Below are positions 47,761 to 56,611 of a stretch of 64,000 bases of DNA, piece by piece. The notes below the pieces were generated by a model, which ran no database searches, was not told where the DNA came from, and saw nothing but the letters and a program-made list of their open reading frames with translations. The stretch's first letter is position 1; each line of letters starts with the position of its first letter. The stretch comes from Rossellomorea pakistanensis (GTDB lineage Bacteria; Bacillota; Bacilli; Bacillales; Bacillaceae_B). Position numbers and translations under genes: made by a program. Location of the stretch: assembly GCF_016908495.1 (NCBI RefSeq), contig NZ_JAFBDZ010000001.1:620001-684000 (forward strand), given 5' to 3'.

Positions 47761-49638
47761 TTACTTTAAGTATTTATTCTTATAATGACATAAGGTCAAT
47801 AATGGCCAAATCCAAATATAACTATGATAGTGAATGTAGAAATTATTAGGAAGACCTGCTCCAGTTGGGTATACAGTCGTCCAATCGTTTTTATGGAGAG
47901 AGTCTATTAAATTTACTATTCCTTTATTAATTGGCTCTATCGGTGTGTCATTAACTGCAATCAAAGCATCAACTGCCCAAGCTGTTTGGGATGGTGTGCT
48001 GCTACCAAGAGCCGTGTATTGTTTTAATGAGTCACTTTTACACGACTCTCCCCATCCACCATCTCTATTTTGAATACTAATTAACCAATTTTCTGCTTTA
48101 ATTAAGGAATCGTGAGAAGATTTTACTCCAACTGCTTTTAACCCTGTAAGAGCCGCCCATGTTCCATAAATATAGGAAATCCCCCACCGTCCATACCACG
48201 AACCATTATTTTCTTGATTATTGAATAGCCACTGAACCCCTTTTTTAATAATCTTATTTTCTTTTGAAATCTGTGTATGGGATCCTAAGAATTCTAGAGT
48301 TCTTCCTGTTAAATCAGCTGTAGAAGGATCTATTGCTGCATCTTCTGCTCCATCCATTGGAACTAAAGTAAGTAATGTATTCCCTTTCCCTCTTTCAAAT
48401 GCTGGCCATCCCCCATCGCTATTCTGTAATGCTTTCGTCCAGTTAATTCCACGATCCCATGCTTGTCTAACGAATGGACTATGATCGATCATTCTTGAAA
48501 TCGCCCTTAAAGATGCTGTTGTGTCATCGACATCAGGATGAATAGTATTGCTTTCTGAAAAACCCCAACCACCTGGTAATGTTTCTTTAGAGGTTAAAGA
48601 CCAATCCCCAAGTTTTGTATGCTGATGGTTAAGTAGATAATTTGAGGTTCTTATTATTGTTTTGGAGTGAGCTTCAATACCAGCGTTTTGAAGTGCATGG
48701 CTTATTAGAGCGGTATCCCATATATCTGAGGGAGAGTTCTGGATATGAACGCCTATTTTTAAATTATATCGATGGTTCTTTAATCCTTGAATAGCTTTAA
48801 TTATAATAGGATGTTTCTTTGAATAACCCAATGCTAAAAGAGAATAAATCATAAAGAAGGTGGAGGTGACATAGCTATACAACGTTCCATCTCCCTCAAT
48901 ACGTTGTCGGATATATTGCTCTGCTTTTCTTATTGCTTTTTGTTGAATATATTGTGGGTATTCTTGTATTAACGAGATTCCCTTATCTAATAACTCTAGA
49001 AAAAACCTTGTTTCACTTGATTCAACTGGTCGCATATTGTTGGTTGGTTTCACTAAAAGCCTTTTTAAGTCTGGAGTAGAGTTTCTAGTCATCACAAATT
49101 TATATTTTTTCAAAATTAACAATGGAGCTAAATGGACACGTGCATAGCTGCTAAAGTCCCAAAAACTAATTGGAAATTGACGAGGAATTAGTAGAAGCTC
49201 TATTGGCATTGGAAAGAAATCGTCCCAATGATATTGGCCATTAATGGCGAGCATAATTTTAGTAAGACTGTGAGTTTGATTTATTCCGCCATTATCAATG
49301 ATAAACTTCTGAGCTTTTATTATATTAGCATCACTTTCGGTCACAAGACCGGAATACAAAAGAGCAAAATAACACTCTACTGTAAGTGACACATTACCAG
49401 GTTCTTCATCATAATAAAGTTTCCATGCACCATTTACCTCTTGCTTTGACAGGATTCGCTTAGCTAGCTGGTTGATCAAATAATCTTCTTTCATTTTTAA
49501 GGATTTTAATAATATGATCATGTATGCATCCGTTGAAGGGCTATTTTCAAAACAAAACCCCCAAGTCCCTTCTTTCTTTTGAATACGAATAAGTTTATCT
49601 GTCATTCTATTAATCTCTGCTTCTACAAGCATTTTCAC
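47761..49638 (-). CDS. sqhC: Squalene-hopene/sporulene-type terpene cyclase
   Basis: 625 residues from a GTG with AAGGAGG 7 nt upstream. Protonation motif DVDDTTA (DxDD, about residue 366), many QW repeats (QNSDGGWPAFE, QENNGSWYGRWG, QNRDGGWGES) and GTGLPNNFYIHY-like end. B. subtilis SqhC cyclises tetraprenyl-beta-curcumene to sporulenes that protect spores; the hopene alternative cannot be excluded. Monocistronic. Confidence 0.93.
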   Translation of the reverse strand: MKMLVEAEINRMTDKLIRIQKKEGTWGFCFENSPSTDAYMIILLKSLKMKEDYLINQLAKRILSKQEVNGAWKLYYDEEPGNVSLTVECYFALLYSGLVTESDANIIKAQKFIIDNGGINQTHSLTKIMLAINGQYHWDDFFPMPIELLLIPRQFPISFWDFSSYARVHLAPLLILKKYKFVMTRNSTPDLKRLLVKPTNNMRPVESSETRFFLELLDKGISLIQEYPQYIQQKAIRKAEQYIRQRIEGDGTLYSYVTSTFFMIYSLLALGYSKKHPIIIKAIQGLKNHRYNLKIGVHIQNSPSDIWDTALISHALQNAGIEAHSKTIIRTSNYLLNHQHTKLGDWSLTSKETLPGGWGFSESNTIHPDVDDTTASLRAISRMIDHSPFVRQAWDRGINWTKALQNSDGGWPAFERGKGNTLLTLVPMDGAEDAAIDPSTADLTGRTLEFLGSHTQISKENKIIKKGVQWLFNNQENNGSWYGRWGISYIYGTWAALTGLKAVGVKSSHDSLIKAENWLISIQNRDGGWGESCKSDSLKQYTALGSSTPSQTAWAVDALIAVNDTPIEPINKGIVNLIDSLHKNDWTTVYPTGAGLPNNFYIHYHSYIWIWPLLTLCHYKNKYLK

Positions 49639-49991
49639 AATTTTCCCTCCTTAAAAAGGGTCTTTACATACCTTATTAAGAAGGGAATAAGATTATTCAA
49701 ATGCTATCATGATGAAGAATATACAGGGATTGTCTATTTTAAATTTCGAAGGGAGAAAGAAAATCCATTCCGGATACACTTGAACAGCTCTATGAAATAT
49801 AGAATATGTTAGCAGATAAAAGTGGATCTTTAGGGTTCTTTAAACCCTCCGCATATGGGGGCTATTTTTTAGTAAAAGTTTTTAATTTATGCATTTCAGT
49901 TTCTAATTTAAATAAAGATGCAGCTTCTTAATTTATAAGAGTATTGTAAGTTATATATATTGGAATCTATAACTTTGGAAAGATGAAAAAA

Positions 49992-50075
49992 TAAGGGCTG
50001 ACCAAAATAAGTGTGTAAGCAATCATGCCTCCAACTAAAAGCATGAATCCTGTCCACTTTAGGCCAACCCTTTAA
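49992..50075. repeat. Palindrome AAGGGCTGACC ... GGCCAACCCTT
   Basis: Imperfect 18-20 bp outer arms, inner CATGC/GCATG, with a T run on the minus strand. It lies in the 49640-50663 gap, which has no intact gene apart from the DeoR fragment and repeats. Confidence 0.6.
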
Positions 50076-50323
50076 AAAGAAATTAGAATGGGTGTAAACA
50101 ATCTTCATTTTATAGGAATGTAGATATTAGACGACCTTCTATAGGACCTATAAAATAAACACTGTTCACCAGCAATATTGATTATATTGAGCAAATCGAA
50201 AAAATGAATGAAAAATAGATTAAAATTTGATGAGAAAATTCATCGTCACCAAAATGACAAAACAAGATTAGTTTGAGGAAAAAAATATTATATATAACGG
50301 AAGTGAAGGAGGGGTTCTTGAGA

Positions 50324-50381
50324 GGGACGGTCCTCGAACGCACTACCGTATTAACGCATGACCATATCCGAGGACCGTCCC
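50324..50381. repeat. GGGACGGTCCTCG hairpin (family B, copy 1)
   Basis: 13-bp perfect arms (50324-50336 and 50369-50381) around a 32-nt loop containing ATTAACGCATG; followed by CGTTAACGCTTTA. Confidence 0.75.
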
Positions 50382-50397
50382 GCAGTACGTTAACGCT

Positions 50398-50487
50398 TTA
50401 GTTTGTTACCACAACCTTTATCCCCATAGCTTCAAAATCTTTATTTTGTTGTTCTGTTTCTTCATCTGTGATCAAGATATCGTCCAT
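50398..50487 (-). pseudogene. C-terminal fragment of a DeoR-type regulator
   Basis: 29 codons, MDDILITDEETEQQNKDFEA then MGIKVVVTN and stop. The DxxITD...xFExxGIxVxVxN pattern is the last strand-helix-strand of DeoR-family sensor domains. Nothing upstream extends it, and its 3' end abuts a family B repeat. Confidence 0.5.
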
Positions 50488-50555
50488 TTAATTAAGTTTT
50501 ATTCTTTACTTCAATCTATTTGCTTTTTAATCATTTATCAAAGAAGGATGATTCA

Positions 50556-50569
50556 TGAAAACGATTTAA
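50556..50569. promoter_or_regulatory. Candidate cre (CcpA) site upstream of cstA
   Basis: TGAAAACGATTTAA, 12-13 of 14 to consensus, about 95 bp before the cstA start. Fits a starvation-induced permease. Confidence 0.5.
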
Positions 50570-50663
50570 TTTTTAGAATATAAACTTTTTTCTGAAAAAC
50601 ACTTGTCTTTTCCTTTAGGTTTGTTTTAGAATTGTCACAAAGTTAATATTTGGAGGGGCTAGC

Positions 50664-52100
50664 ATGGTAACTTTTTTTGCAGCAGTACTGTTATTAATTG
50701 GAGGATATATGGTCTATTCCAAGTTCGTTGAAACTGTTTTTGGTATAGATGACTCCAAACCAACACCTGCCTATACTAAACGTGATGAACTAGATTATGT
50801 ACCCATGAGTTGGTGGAAAGGCAGTCTGATTCAACTATTAAACATTGCCGGTCTCGGCCCAATCTTCGGTGCAGTTATGGGTGCACTTTATGGACCTGTC
50901 GCATTTATCTGGATTGTTATTGGGTGTATATTTGCCGGTGCAGTTCATGATTACTTCTCGGGGATGATTTCACTTCGTCACAACGGGGCACAATATCCGA
51001 CAATTGTCGGAAAATATTTAGGCAATAATATGAAAGTGATCATTAACCTTGTATCTCTTGTTTTAATGATTTTGGTAGCGGCTGCTTTTACTGCAGGACC
51101 CGCACAGTTAATTGCGAGTATAACTCCTATAAACTTTACAGTTGCACTTATTCTAATTTTTGTATATTTTCTTTTAGCTGCCGTCTTACCGATCAATCGA
51201 ATTATCGGAAAAATTTATCCTATTTTCGGAGGAATTCTAATATTTATGGCAGTGGCCATTGCAGGCGCACTGATTTTTACAAATCAAGCCATTCCCAATA
51301 TTACAGTAGAAAATCTTCACCCAGGAGAACTTCCAATCTGGCCGCTTTTAATGGTTACGATATCATGTGGAGCTATTTCTGGATTTCATAGTACCCAGAG
51401 TCCGATTATTGCAAGAACGATGAAAAAGGAATCTGAGGGTCGAAAAGTATTTTATGGAGCAATGATTGCAGAAGGAATTATCGCACTGATATGGGCAGCA
51501 GCTGGAATGACATTCTTTGGTGGAACAGGCGGTTTACAGGACGCTCTTGCAAACGGAGGTCCAGCAGGAGTCGTTAATGAAATCTCAACAAGTTTACTTG
51601 GTACATTAGGTGGTATTCTAGCAATTCTCGGGGTTATTATTTTACCAATCACAACTGGAGATACAGCATTAAGATCTTCAAGAATGATGTTATCAGAACT
51701 AATGAATTCTGTTTTTAAAACAGATGGAAAGTGGAAGGTATTATTGGCTACGATCCCTGTTGCCTTACCTACTCTTCTTTTGGCAACCATTGATTACTCA
51801 TTCCTATGGAGATATGTTGGTTGGACAAACCAACTCGTAGCGACGGTAATGTTATGGACTGGTGCGATGTATTTATTAAAGAACCAAAAATTTCATTGGA
51901 TTTGTGGTGTCCCGGCATTGTTTATGACGGGTGTGGTTTGTACGTATATCTTTTACGCTCCTGAAGGACTCTCATTACCTTATGGGATATCATTATGGAT
52001 TGGATCTATCCTAACATTTGTTGTCTTTATCTGGTATATAGCAAAAATAGTTAGAGAGAAGAAACTTAAACAATCAAATTCACCTGTTCATGTAGCATAA
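50664..52100 (+). CDS. cstA: CstA-family carbon-starvation permease
   Basis: 478 residues with about 12-13 helices. LLLIGGYMVYSKFVETVFGID, PMSWWKGSLIQLLNIAGLGP and SGFHSTQSPIIARTMKKE are CstA signatures. It is shorter than E. coli CstA (about 700), the compact form common in Bacillus. CstA proteins take up peptides or pyruvate. TTGGAGGGG precedes the ATG. Followed by a family A palindrome. Confidence 0.92.
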   Translation: MVTFFAAVLLLIGGYMVYSKFVETVFGIDDSKPTPAYTKRDELDYVPMSWWKGSLIQLLNIAGLGPIFGAVMGALYGPVAFIWIVIGCIFAGAVHDYFSGMISLRHNGAQYPTIVGKYLGNNMKVIINLVSLVLMILVAAAFTAGPAQLIASITPINFTVALILIFVYFLLAAVLPINRIIGKIYPIFGGILIFMAVAIAGALIFTNQAIPNITVENLHPGELPIWPLLMVTISCGAISGFHSTQSPIIARTMKKESEGRKVFYGAMIAEGIIALIWAAAGMTFFGGTGGLQDALANGGPAGVVNEISTSLLGTLGGILAILGVIILPITTGDTALRSSRMMLSELMNSVFKTDGKWKVLLATIPVALPTLLLATIDYSFLWRYVGWTNQLVATVMLWTGAMYLLKNQKFHWICGVPALFMTGVVCTYIFYAPEGLSLPYGISLWIGSILTFVVFIWYIAKIVREKKLKQSNSPVHVA

Positions 52101-52116
52101 AAAAATTCCCTATGTG

Positions 52117-52216
52117 AGACTGTTCCGAAAGGGTCCTTGACACAATGTTTTTTGTTGATATATAGAAGAAACTTTCTATATTTATGTGTTTCGGACTCCT
52201 TGATTTTCGGACAGCC
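52117..52216. repeat. Palindromic element after cstA (family A)
   Basis: GACTGTTCCGAAA at the left, TTTTCGGACAGCC at the right, with inner TATAGAA/TTCTATA arms. Probably the cstA terminator. Confidence 0.7.
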
Positions 52217-52556
52217 TTTACGTAGGGCTTTTAATATTTAATGGAAGTCCCCCCTGTTCATTTAGAAACATAATGGATAAAATACAAAAATTCTTCTACA
52301 AAAAACTCTAGATAACAGACAAATGACCCTCCGCAATTTAGCTAACGTTAAGTAATATCCTTCTTATTAAATTAAAAGTAAACCAACTGGCTATGTTTAG
52401 AAAAGTGGAAGCGTCTTGCCATACTTATGTCTAGAAGACTTTGCACTGGAACTGAATCTGCTGAAAAACAACTAGAAAAAATGTATATTACTAGGACAGC
52501 AATCCATAAAACTGGATATAGTCTTTTAAAAAATGAATAATTGAAATAAATTTGCT

Positions 52557-52634
52557 ATTACAAGAGACTTAAACGCTGCAATAGAAATATCAATTTTACA
52601 CTCCAAAAATAATTTGTTTAAGTTTACATAATAA
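52557..52634 (+). pseudogene. Possible TnpB-tail remnant
   Basis: The frame ITRDLNAAIEIS resembles the conserved end of IS200/IS605-type TnpB (DRDxNAAxNI). No further TnpB sequence was found in the 52220-52656 gap, so this is a weak call. Confidence 0.25.
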
Positions 52635-52656
52635 TATTACAATCTATAAAATCATA

Positions 52657-52923
52657 CTACTCATACTTTTTAACAATTTTATATAGAAAGTACATGGGTT
52701 TAAGAAACTTATCATTTAGATCGGTTTTAACATGAATTTTCATTCTAATCGGCTGTGTCTTCACTTGTAAATGAACACTTCTTACTTCTTGGCTATTTTT
52801 GCTTTGGAGTCCGCTCATATTATTCTGCTCTGTATAAAATTCCATTTTAAATAAATCTTTTTCGATATAAATCAAACAGCAAAATAAGAGCACAATGGCT
52901 AAACTAGAAATATATTTTGACAT
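52657..52923 (-). CDS. Hypothetical exported or membrane-anchored protein, 88 aa
   Basis: MSKYISSLAIVLLFCCLIYI forms one N-terminal helix; the rest is polar and basic (QVKTQPIRMKIHVKTDLNDK). AGGTGAT precedes the ATG. No family recognised. Confidence 0.6.
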   Translation of the reverse strand: MSKYISSLAIVLLFCCLIYIEKDLFKMEFYTEQNNMSGLQSKNSQEVRSVHLQVKTQPIRMKIHVKTDLNDKFLKPMYFLYKIVKKYE

Positions 52924-53110
52924 TACATCACCTATCTACTAAAGAATAAAACTTTTACATTTCGTTACATCAAATAAAGATATCTCTTTATCTCATACGT
53001 TTTAATTTATATGAGGTTTCAATAAAATGTAATTTTGTTAAAAAAATATCTTTAAAAAATGCATTCTAAGGAAACAATTGGGAATCGTAATAATAAGGGA
53101 GGTGATAAAA

Positions 53111-53242
53111 GTGACGAATAATCAAAATCGTAACCAACAAGCTAATCAGCAACAACAAAAAAACTACGATACTGAGTTTGCTACTGAAACTCAAGCAGAA
53201 AAAGCAAAAAAGCAAGCTAAAAAACAGCAAAATAACCAATAA
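53111..53242 (+). CDS. sspE: Gamma-type small acid-soluble spore protein
   Basis: 43 residues from GTG with GGGAGGTGAT upstream: Asn/Gln-rich start, then DTEFATETQAEKAKKQAKKQ. The FATE motif is the germination-protease site of gamma SASPs; here it occurs once, whereas B. subtilis SspE has two repeats. Serves as an amino-acid store in spores. CATTCTA at 53062-53068 resembles a SigG -10. Followed by a terminator. Confidence 0.88.
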   Translation: MTNNQNRNQQANQQQQKNYDTEFATETQAEKAKKQAKKQQNNQ

Positions 53243-53264
53243 CATATAGAACTTTAGTACTTAA

Positions 53265-53296
53265 AAGAGGCGTTCCCTATAATTGGAGCGCCTCTT
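53265..53296 (+). terminator. Terminator after the SASP gene
   Basis: AAGAGGCGTTCC (53265-53276) and GGAGCGCCTCTT (53285-53296), then a T-rich run. Confidence 0.9.
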
Positions 53297-53421
53297 GTTT
53301 TTTTGAAAGAAAACTAAGTTTGAAGGATTTCTATAGGATTAAAATTATTTAGTTAGATTAATTCACAATTATAATTCTATGTTTTATCTCTTAAGTTTCT
53401 ACTTTGACCATATCTTGGTTT

Positions 53422-54183
53422 TTACCTTCTGAACCCTCCTTCTGAATGGAGTACCTGCCCTGTAATCCATTGTGCTTCAGGTGAAACTAGAAATTGGATC
53501 AGGTTAGCTAAATCCTTTGGCTGGCCGATTCGTTTTTGTGGAAATCTATTTAGTAGATCTATTTTGTGATCATTTGTAATCCAACCGGTATCTGTAGGAC
53601 CTGGATTCACTGCATTAATGGTAATTCCTTTTACTGCTGACTGCTCTACTAATGAGGCTGTTAGAGTTTCTATAGCACTCTTGGTCATGGCATACGCTAG
53701 TTCATTTGGCATTGGTCCCAGAGACTGCCCTGAAGTCAATGAGATAATCCTCCCTCCCTGCTTCCCATTATAATTTTCCAGAAATTCTTTAATCAGTAAG
53801 GTTGTAGCCCTAATATTTAATGCATAGTGATGATCTAAATCTTCAGATGTTATCGTTTCAATGGAACTCATCTTTGAATAGGACGCATTATTTATAAGAA
53901 TGGTTGGCTCTCCCATTGTTTCCCTTACAGTTGAAAATAGGGTTATCTCTGCATCCTTTATCGATAAGTCTATTTCCATCCATTCACATCGAACATTCAT
54001 TTCCTCTATTATCTGTTTAAGTTTTTCGGGATCCCTAAAATCAGATTTCCAAGGCATTTCACTATCATATTTTCTCCATGTAGTGAAAAATATATCGATT
54101 CCACTTTTGGCTAGTGAAAGACATATGGCTGCCCCGATACCATCCAGCCTGCTTGAACCAGTTACAATGGCAATCCTACTCAT
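53422..54183 (-). CDS. Short-chain dehydrogenase/reductase (SDR)
   Basis: 253 residues: AIVTGSSRLDGIGAAI (dinucleotide-binding, TGxxxGxG), ILINNASYS (NNAG variant), catalytic Ser in SLTSGQS and YAMTK (YxxxK), and NAVNPGPTDTGW. FabG-like fold, substrate unknown. Its ATG overlaps the end of the ABC-F gene by 8 bp, so the two are one operon. Confidence 0.9.
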   Translation of the reverse strand: MSRIAIVTGSSRLDGIGAAICLSLAKSGIDIFFTTWRKYDSEMPWKSDFRDPEKLKQIIEEMNVRCEWMEIDLSIKDAEITLFSTVRETMGEPTILINNASYSKMSSIETITSEDLDHHYALNIRATTLLIKEFLENYNGKQGGRIISLTSGQSLGPMPNELAYAMTKSAIETLTASLVEQSAVKGITINAVNPGPTDTGWITNDHKIDLLNRFPQKRIGQPKDLANLIQFLVSPEAQWITGQVLHSEGGFRR

Positions 54184-55768
54184 CCTTCACCTCCTTAATT
54201 TGACGTAATTTCCTTAGTACATCCTGATATTGTTTATCTAGTTCTTCAAAATCATCTTTAGGAGAGGGTATGCTAAGTCTACTTAGGAGCTCGGACAGCT
54301 TTGTTTCTAGAGTCAAAATCTCTGCTTCATTTTTTTCCAGTCGTTTCGGCTTCTGTTTTGATCGTTGCCAAAATTCTATACTGCCATCGAACATTGAAAC
54401 CTTTTGGTCCTTTATAATCCAGAGTTTCTCTGCCGTTCTTTGAACAAACTCTCGATCATGTGAAACGACTAGAACTGTACCTGGATAATCATTTATAAGA
54501 CCTTCGATTGCTTTTAAGGTATCAAGGTCAATATGGTTAGTTGGTTCGTCTAGGATGAGGAGATTATAATCACCTACTAACAGCTTAGCAATGGCTACTT
54601 TTACCCGTTCACCCCCACTTAGGATGTTAATCGATTTATTGACATCATTCTCAAAGAATCGTAACCGTGCAAGGATAATTCTTATGATGTGTTTAGGTAA
54701 TGTACTACCTTTTTCTACAAACTGAAGAATCGTTTCATCGTGGGGTAATGCTTCAATACTTTGATGAAAATATCCAACTTTTACATTTTGAGCGACTTCA
54801 ATTTCTTCTCCCTCCGCAAATAATTGATTGATCAAAGTGGTTTTCCCACTTCCATTACTTCCAATTAAGGCTGTTTTGCTTCCCGTTTTTAATTTTAATC
54901 CTTTTGTTTTGTAGAGGATCTGACCTTCGATAGTTTTTTCTAATTCTTTGCATTGCAATAATGTTTTTTTATGAATCGGCGTTTGCAGGACATAATCCAT
55001 TTTTACAGAATCCCATTCAAAAGGCTTTTCTACTTTTTCAAGACGTTCAATCCGTTCTTTTAGAACCGTTGATACTCTTTCCACCTTTCCCCTTTTCCCA
55101 GCAGCCTTATTTTTATATAATTGCCATTCAGAATTGCCCATTCTAGAAGGCGGACGGTCCATATTCTTAGCTTGTTGCTGTTTTTTATAATATCGTTCCT
55201 GAAGCCGCTTCTTTTCTTTTTGATAGGCTTGAAATTTCTCTTCATGTTCATGAAGTTCTCGTTCTTTTTGTTCATGGTAAGAATTGTAATTCCCCTCATA
55301 CTGTGAGAATTGACCTTCTTCTAGCTCCCAGATTTTATTACATACTGTGTTCAATAAGGCTCGATCATGTGAAACAAGCACAAACGCTCCATTGTATTTT
55401 TGTAGTCGTTTCTCAAGCTCTTCAATTCGATTCCAGTCCAAGTTATTTGAAGGTTCATCTAAAAACAGTAAATCCGGCTTTTTAGAAAAGATTGAATTTA
55501 ACCCTTTTATGGTCTTTTCTCCCCCACTTAAATATGAATCCATTTCTTCAGACCTTAGCTGTTTAAAATACTCTTTTGTTCCAAACCATTCAACAGACGG
55601 CTTTTGATCAGTTAAATTGAATAAATATTGGAGAAGTAGTGATTTTCCCTGTCCGTTTTTCCCAATTAATCCTATTCGATCCCCTCGATAGATGGACAGC
55701 TCGTCAATTGAAAAAAACTGTTTTGTTCCAATTGAGTAGTTTACATTTTTAACATTCATTAATAACAT
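54176..55768 (-). CDS. Antibiotic-resistance-type ABC-F protein (VmlR/Msr/Vga group)
   Basis: 530 residues. Domain 1: Walker A GKNGQGKSLLLQ (about 36), LSGGEK, LLFLDEPSNNLD (DEPTNHLD variant). Long basic linker (about 175-260). Domain 2: GSNGSGKTTLIN, LSGGERVKVAI, LLILDEPTNHID. The C-terminal extension SIPSPKDDFEELDKQYQDVL resembles the tail of VmlR. These proteins displace ribosome-bound lincosamides, streptogramins A, pleuromutilins or macrolides. A uORF/attenuator leader precedes it and the ribosome site lies in the terminator's 3' arm, supporting an inducible resistance gene. Exact spectrum unknown. Confidence 0.88.
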   Translation of the reverse strand: MLLMNVKNVNYSIGTKQFFSIDELSIYRGDRIGLIGKNGQGKSLLLQYLFNLTDQKPSVEWFGTKEYFKQLRSEEMDSYLSGGEKTIKGLNSIFSKKPDLLFLDEPSNNLDWNRIEELEKRLQKYNGAFVLVSHDRALLNTVCNKIWELEEGQFSQYEGNYNSYHEQKERELHEHEEKFQAYQKEKKRLQERYYKKQQQAKNMDRPPSRMGNSEWQLYKNKAAGKRGKVERVSTVLKERIERLEKVEKPFEWDSVKMDYVLQTPIHKKTLLQCKELEKTIEGQILYKTKGLKLKTGSKTALIGSNGSGKTTLINQLFAEGEEIEVAQNVKVGYFHQSIEALPHDETILQFVEKGSTLPKHIIRIILARLRFFENDVNKSINILSGGERVKVAIAKLLVGDYNLLILDEPTNHIDLDTLKAIEGLINDYPGTVLVVSHDREFVQRTAEKLWIIKDQKVSMFDGSIEFWQRSKQKPKRLEKNEAEILTLETKLSELLSRLSIPSPKDDFEELDKQYQDVLRKLRQIKEVKDE

Positions 55769-55800
55769 AAAAAAACCTCCCAGAATGCTCCGGAAGGTTT
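55769..55800 (-). terminator. Attenuator terminator overlapping the ABC-F ribosome site
   Basis: On the minus strand AAACCTTCC pairs with GGGAGGTTT, followed by seven T and then immediately the ATG. No upstream gene ends here. The 3' arm is also the ribosome site (GGGAGG, 7 nt from the ATG). Confidence 0.85.
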
Positions 55801-55926
55801 AGATGGCAAAATTTAGAATACACAAAAGAATACACTTATACAATGTCAGTCCTAAACGGCAAAAATGTATAAGTAATAAAATGAATTTGTATCTTTTGCA
55901 ATGGTACCCTAAAAAAGGCATACTTC

Positions 55927-55942
55927 TCCTATCCGGAACGAG
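55927..55942 (-). promoter_or_regulatory. Antiterminator segment of the ABC-F leader
   Basis: GTTCCGGATAGG (55928-55939, minus strand) can pair with CCTTCCGGAGC (55787-55797), the 5' arm of the terminator, or instead with the uORF (GGATAGGA with TCCTATCC at 55980-55987; CTCGTT with AACGAG at 55969-55974). The two pairings exclude each other. Confidence 0.7.
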
Positions 55943-56005
55943 TCATTTCATCATTAAATTTCGTGATTCTCGTTTTGTGGGATAGGATTTTACTTCATTG
56001 CTCAA
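55943..56005 (-). CDS. 20-aa leader peptide (uORF) of the ABC-F gene
   Basis: TTG start (56003-56005) with GAAAGGA 8 nt upstream; reads (M)SNEVKSYPTKRESRNLMMK then TGA. Codons 7-9 (TCC TAT CCC) form one side of the leader stem that holds the antiterminator. A competing short frame ATG AAA GGA ATG AAT TCT TGA overlaps it but lacks a ribosome site. Translation unproven. Confidence 0.6.
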   Translation of the reverse strand: MSNEVKSYPTKRESRNLMMK

Positions 56006-56035
56006 GAATTCATTCCTTTCATGTATAGTACTTAT

Positions 56036-56064
56036 ATTATATTTATACACTCATAATTTTGCAA
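56036..56064 (-). promoter_or_regulatory. SigA-type promoter for the uORF/ABC-F transcript
   Basis: TTGCAA (56059-56064), 17-bp spacer, perfect TATAAT (56036-56041). Leader of about 260 nt. Confidence 0.75.
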
Positions 56065-56100
56065 CCTCATCATTGGTGAAAATATAGATTATTTCCACTA

Positions 56101-56436
56101 TTATTGATACGACTGTAAAATCCAATCAATATACCTTGTTCTTTCTTTTATGTCAATCCGTTTTCGAATCAACTCACTCCAAATATAGCGATCTAATGAA
56201 TACAAGTCCCTTTTCTTTTTTGCCTCAATAATCCAGTTCGGTATCTTCACTTCAAAGACAACATGGTTATATGAAATTAAAACTAGATATTCACCCGATC
56301 CTTTTATTAGAACAATATCACTTTCAGGTTCCCATTCTTTTAACTGCTTTTCGATACAAGAAGAAACATGATATAAAAGCTTCTCTTCATTCGAATGATT
56401 AATCATATATTCCCTCAACAGTCCACTTAAATTCAT
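56101..56436 (-). CDS. Hypothetical cytosolic protein, 111 aa
   Basis: Begins MNLSGLLREYMINHSNEEKL after GGAGAGGGAG. Mixed alpha/beta with IVLIKGSGEYLVLISYNHVV in the middle and a basic C-terminus (WSELIRKRIDIKERTRYIDW). No family recognised. It lies upstream of the ABC-F promoter. Confidence 0.65.
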   Translation of the reverse strand: MNLSGLLREYMINHSNEEKLLYHVSSCIEKQLKEWEPESDIVLIKGSGEYLVLISYNHVVFEVKIPNWIIEAKKKRDLYSLDRYIWSELIRKRIDIKERTRYIDWILQSYQ

Positions 56437-56611
56437 ACTCCCTCTCCTTCCTAGTCGTACTCAATAAAATATAAGAGGAAACACTTACATCCTCACTTAA
56501 GAAAATGAACTGTTTTATCCGTTAATATATCTTTTTTTATTATTCTAATGATATTACTATGCCATTAATTATATTACATTTCTATTACCATTTAAAGATT
56601 GAAAAGACATA

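Noticed and set aside
49579-49812. Plus-strand ORF across the sqhC start
   Set aside because: Overlaps the sqhC coding region and has no ribosome site or recognisable domain; shadow frame.
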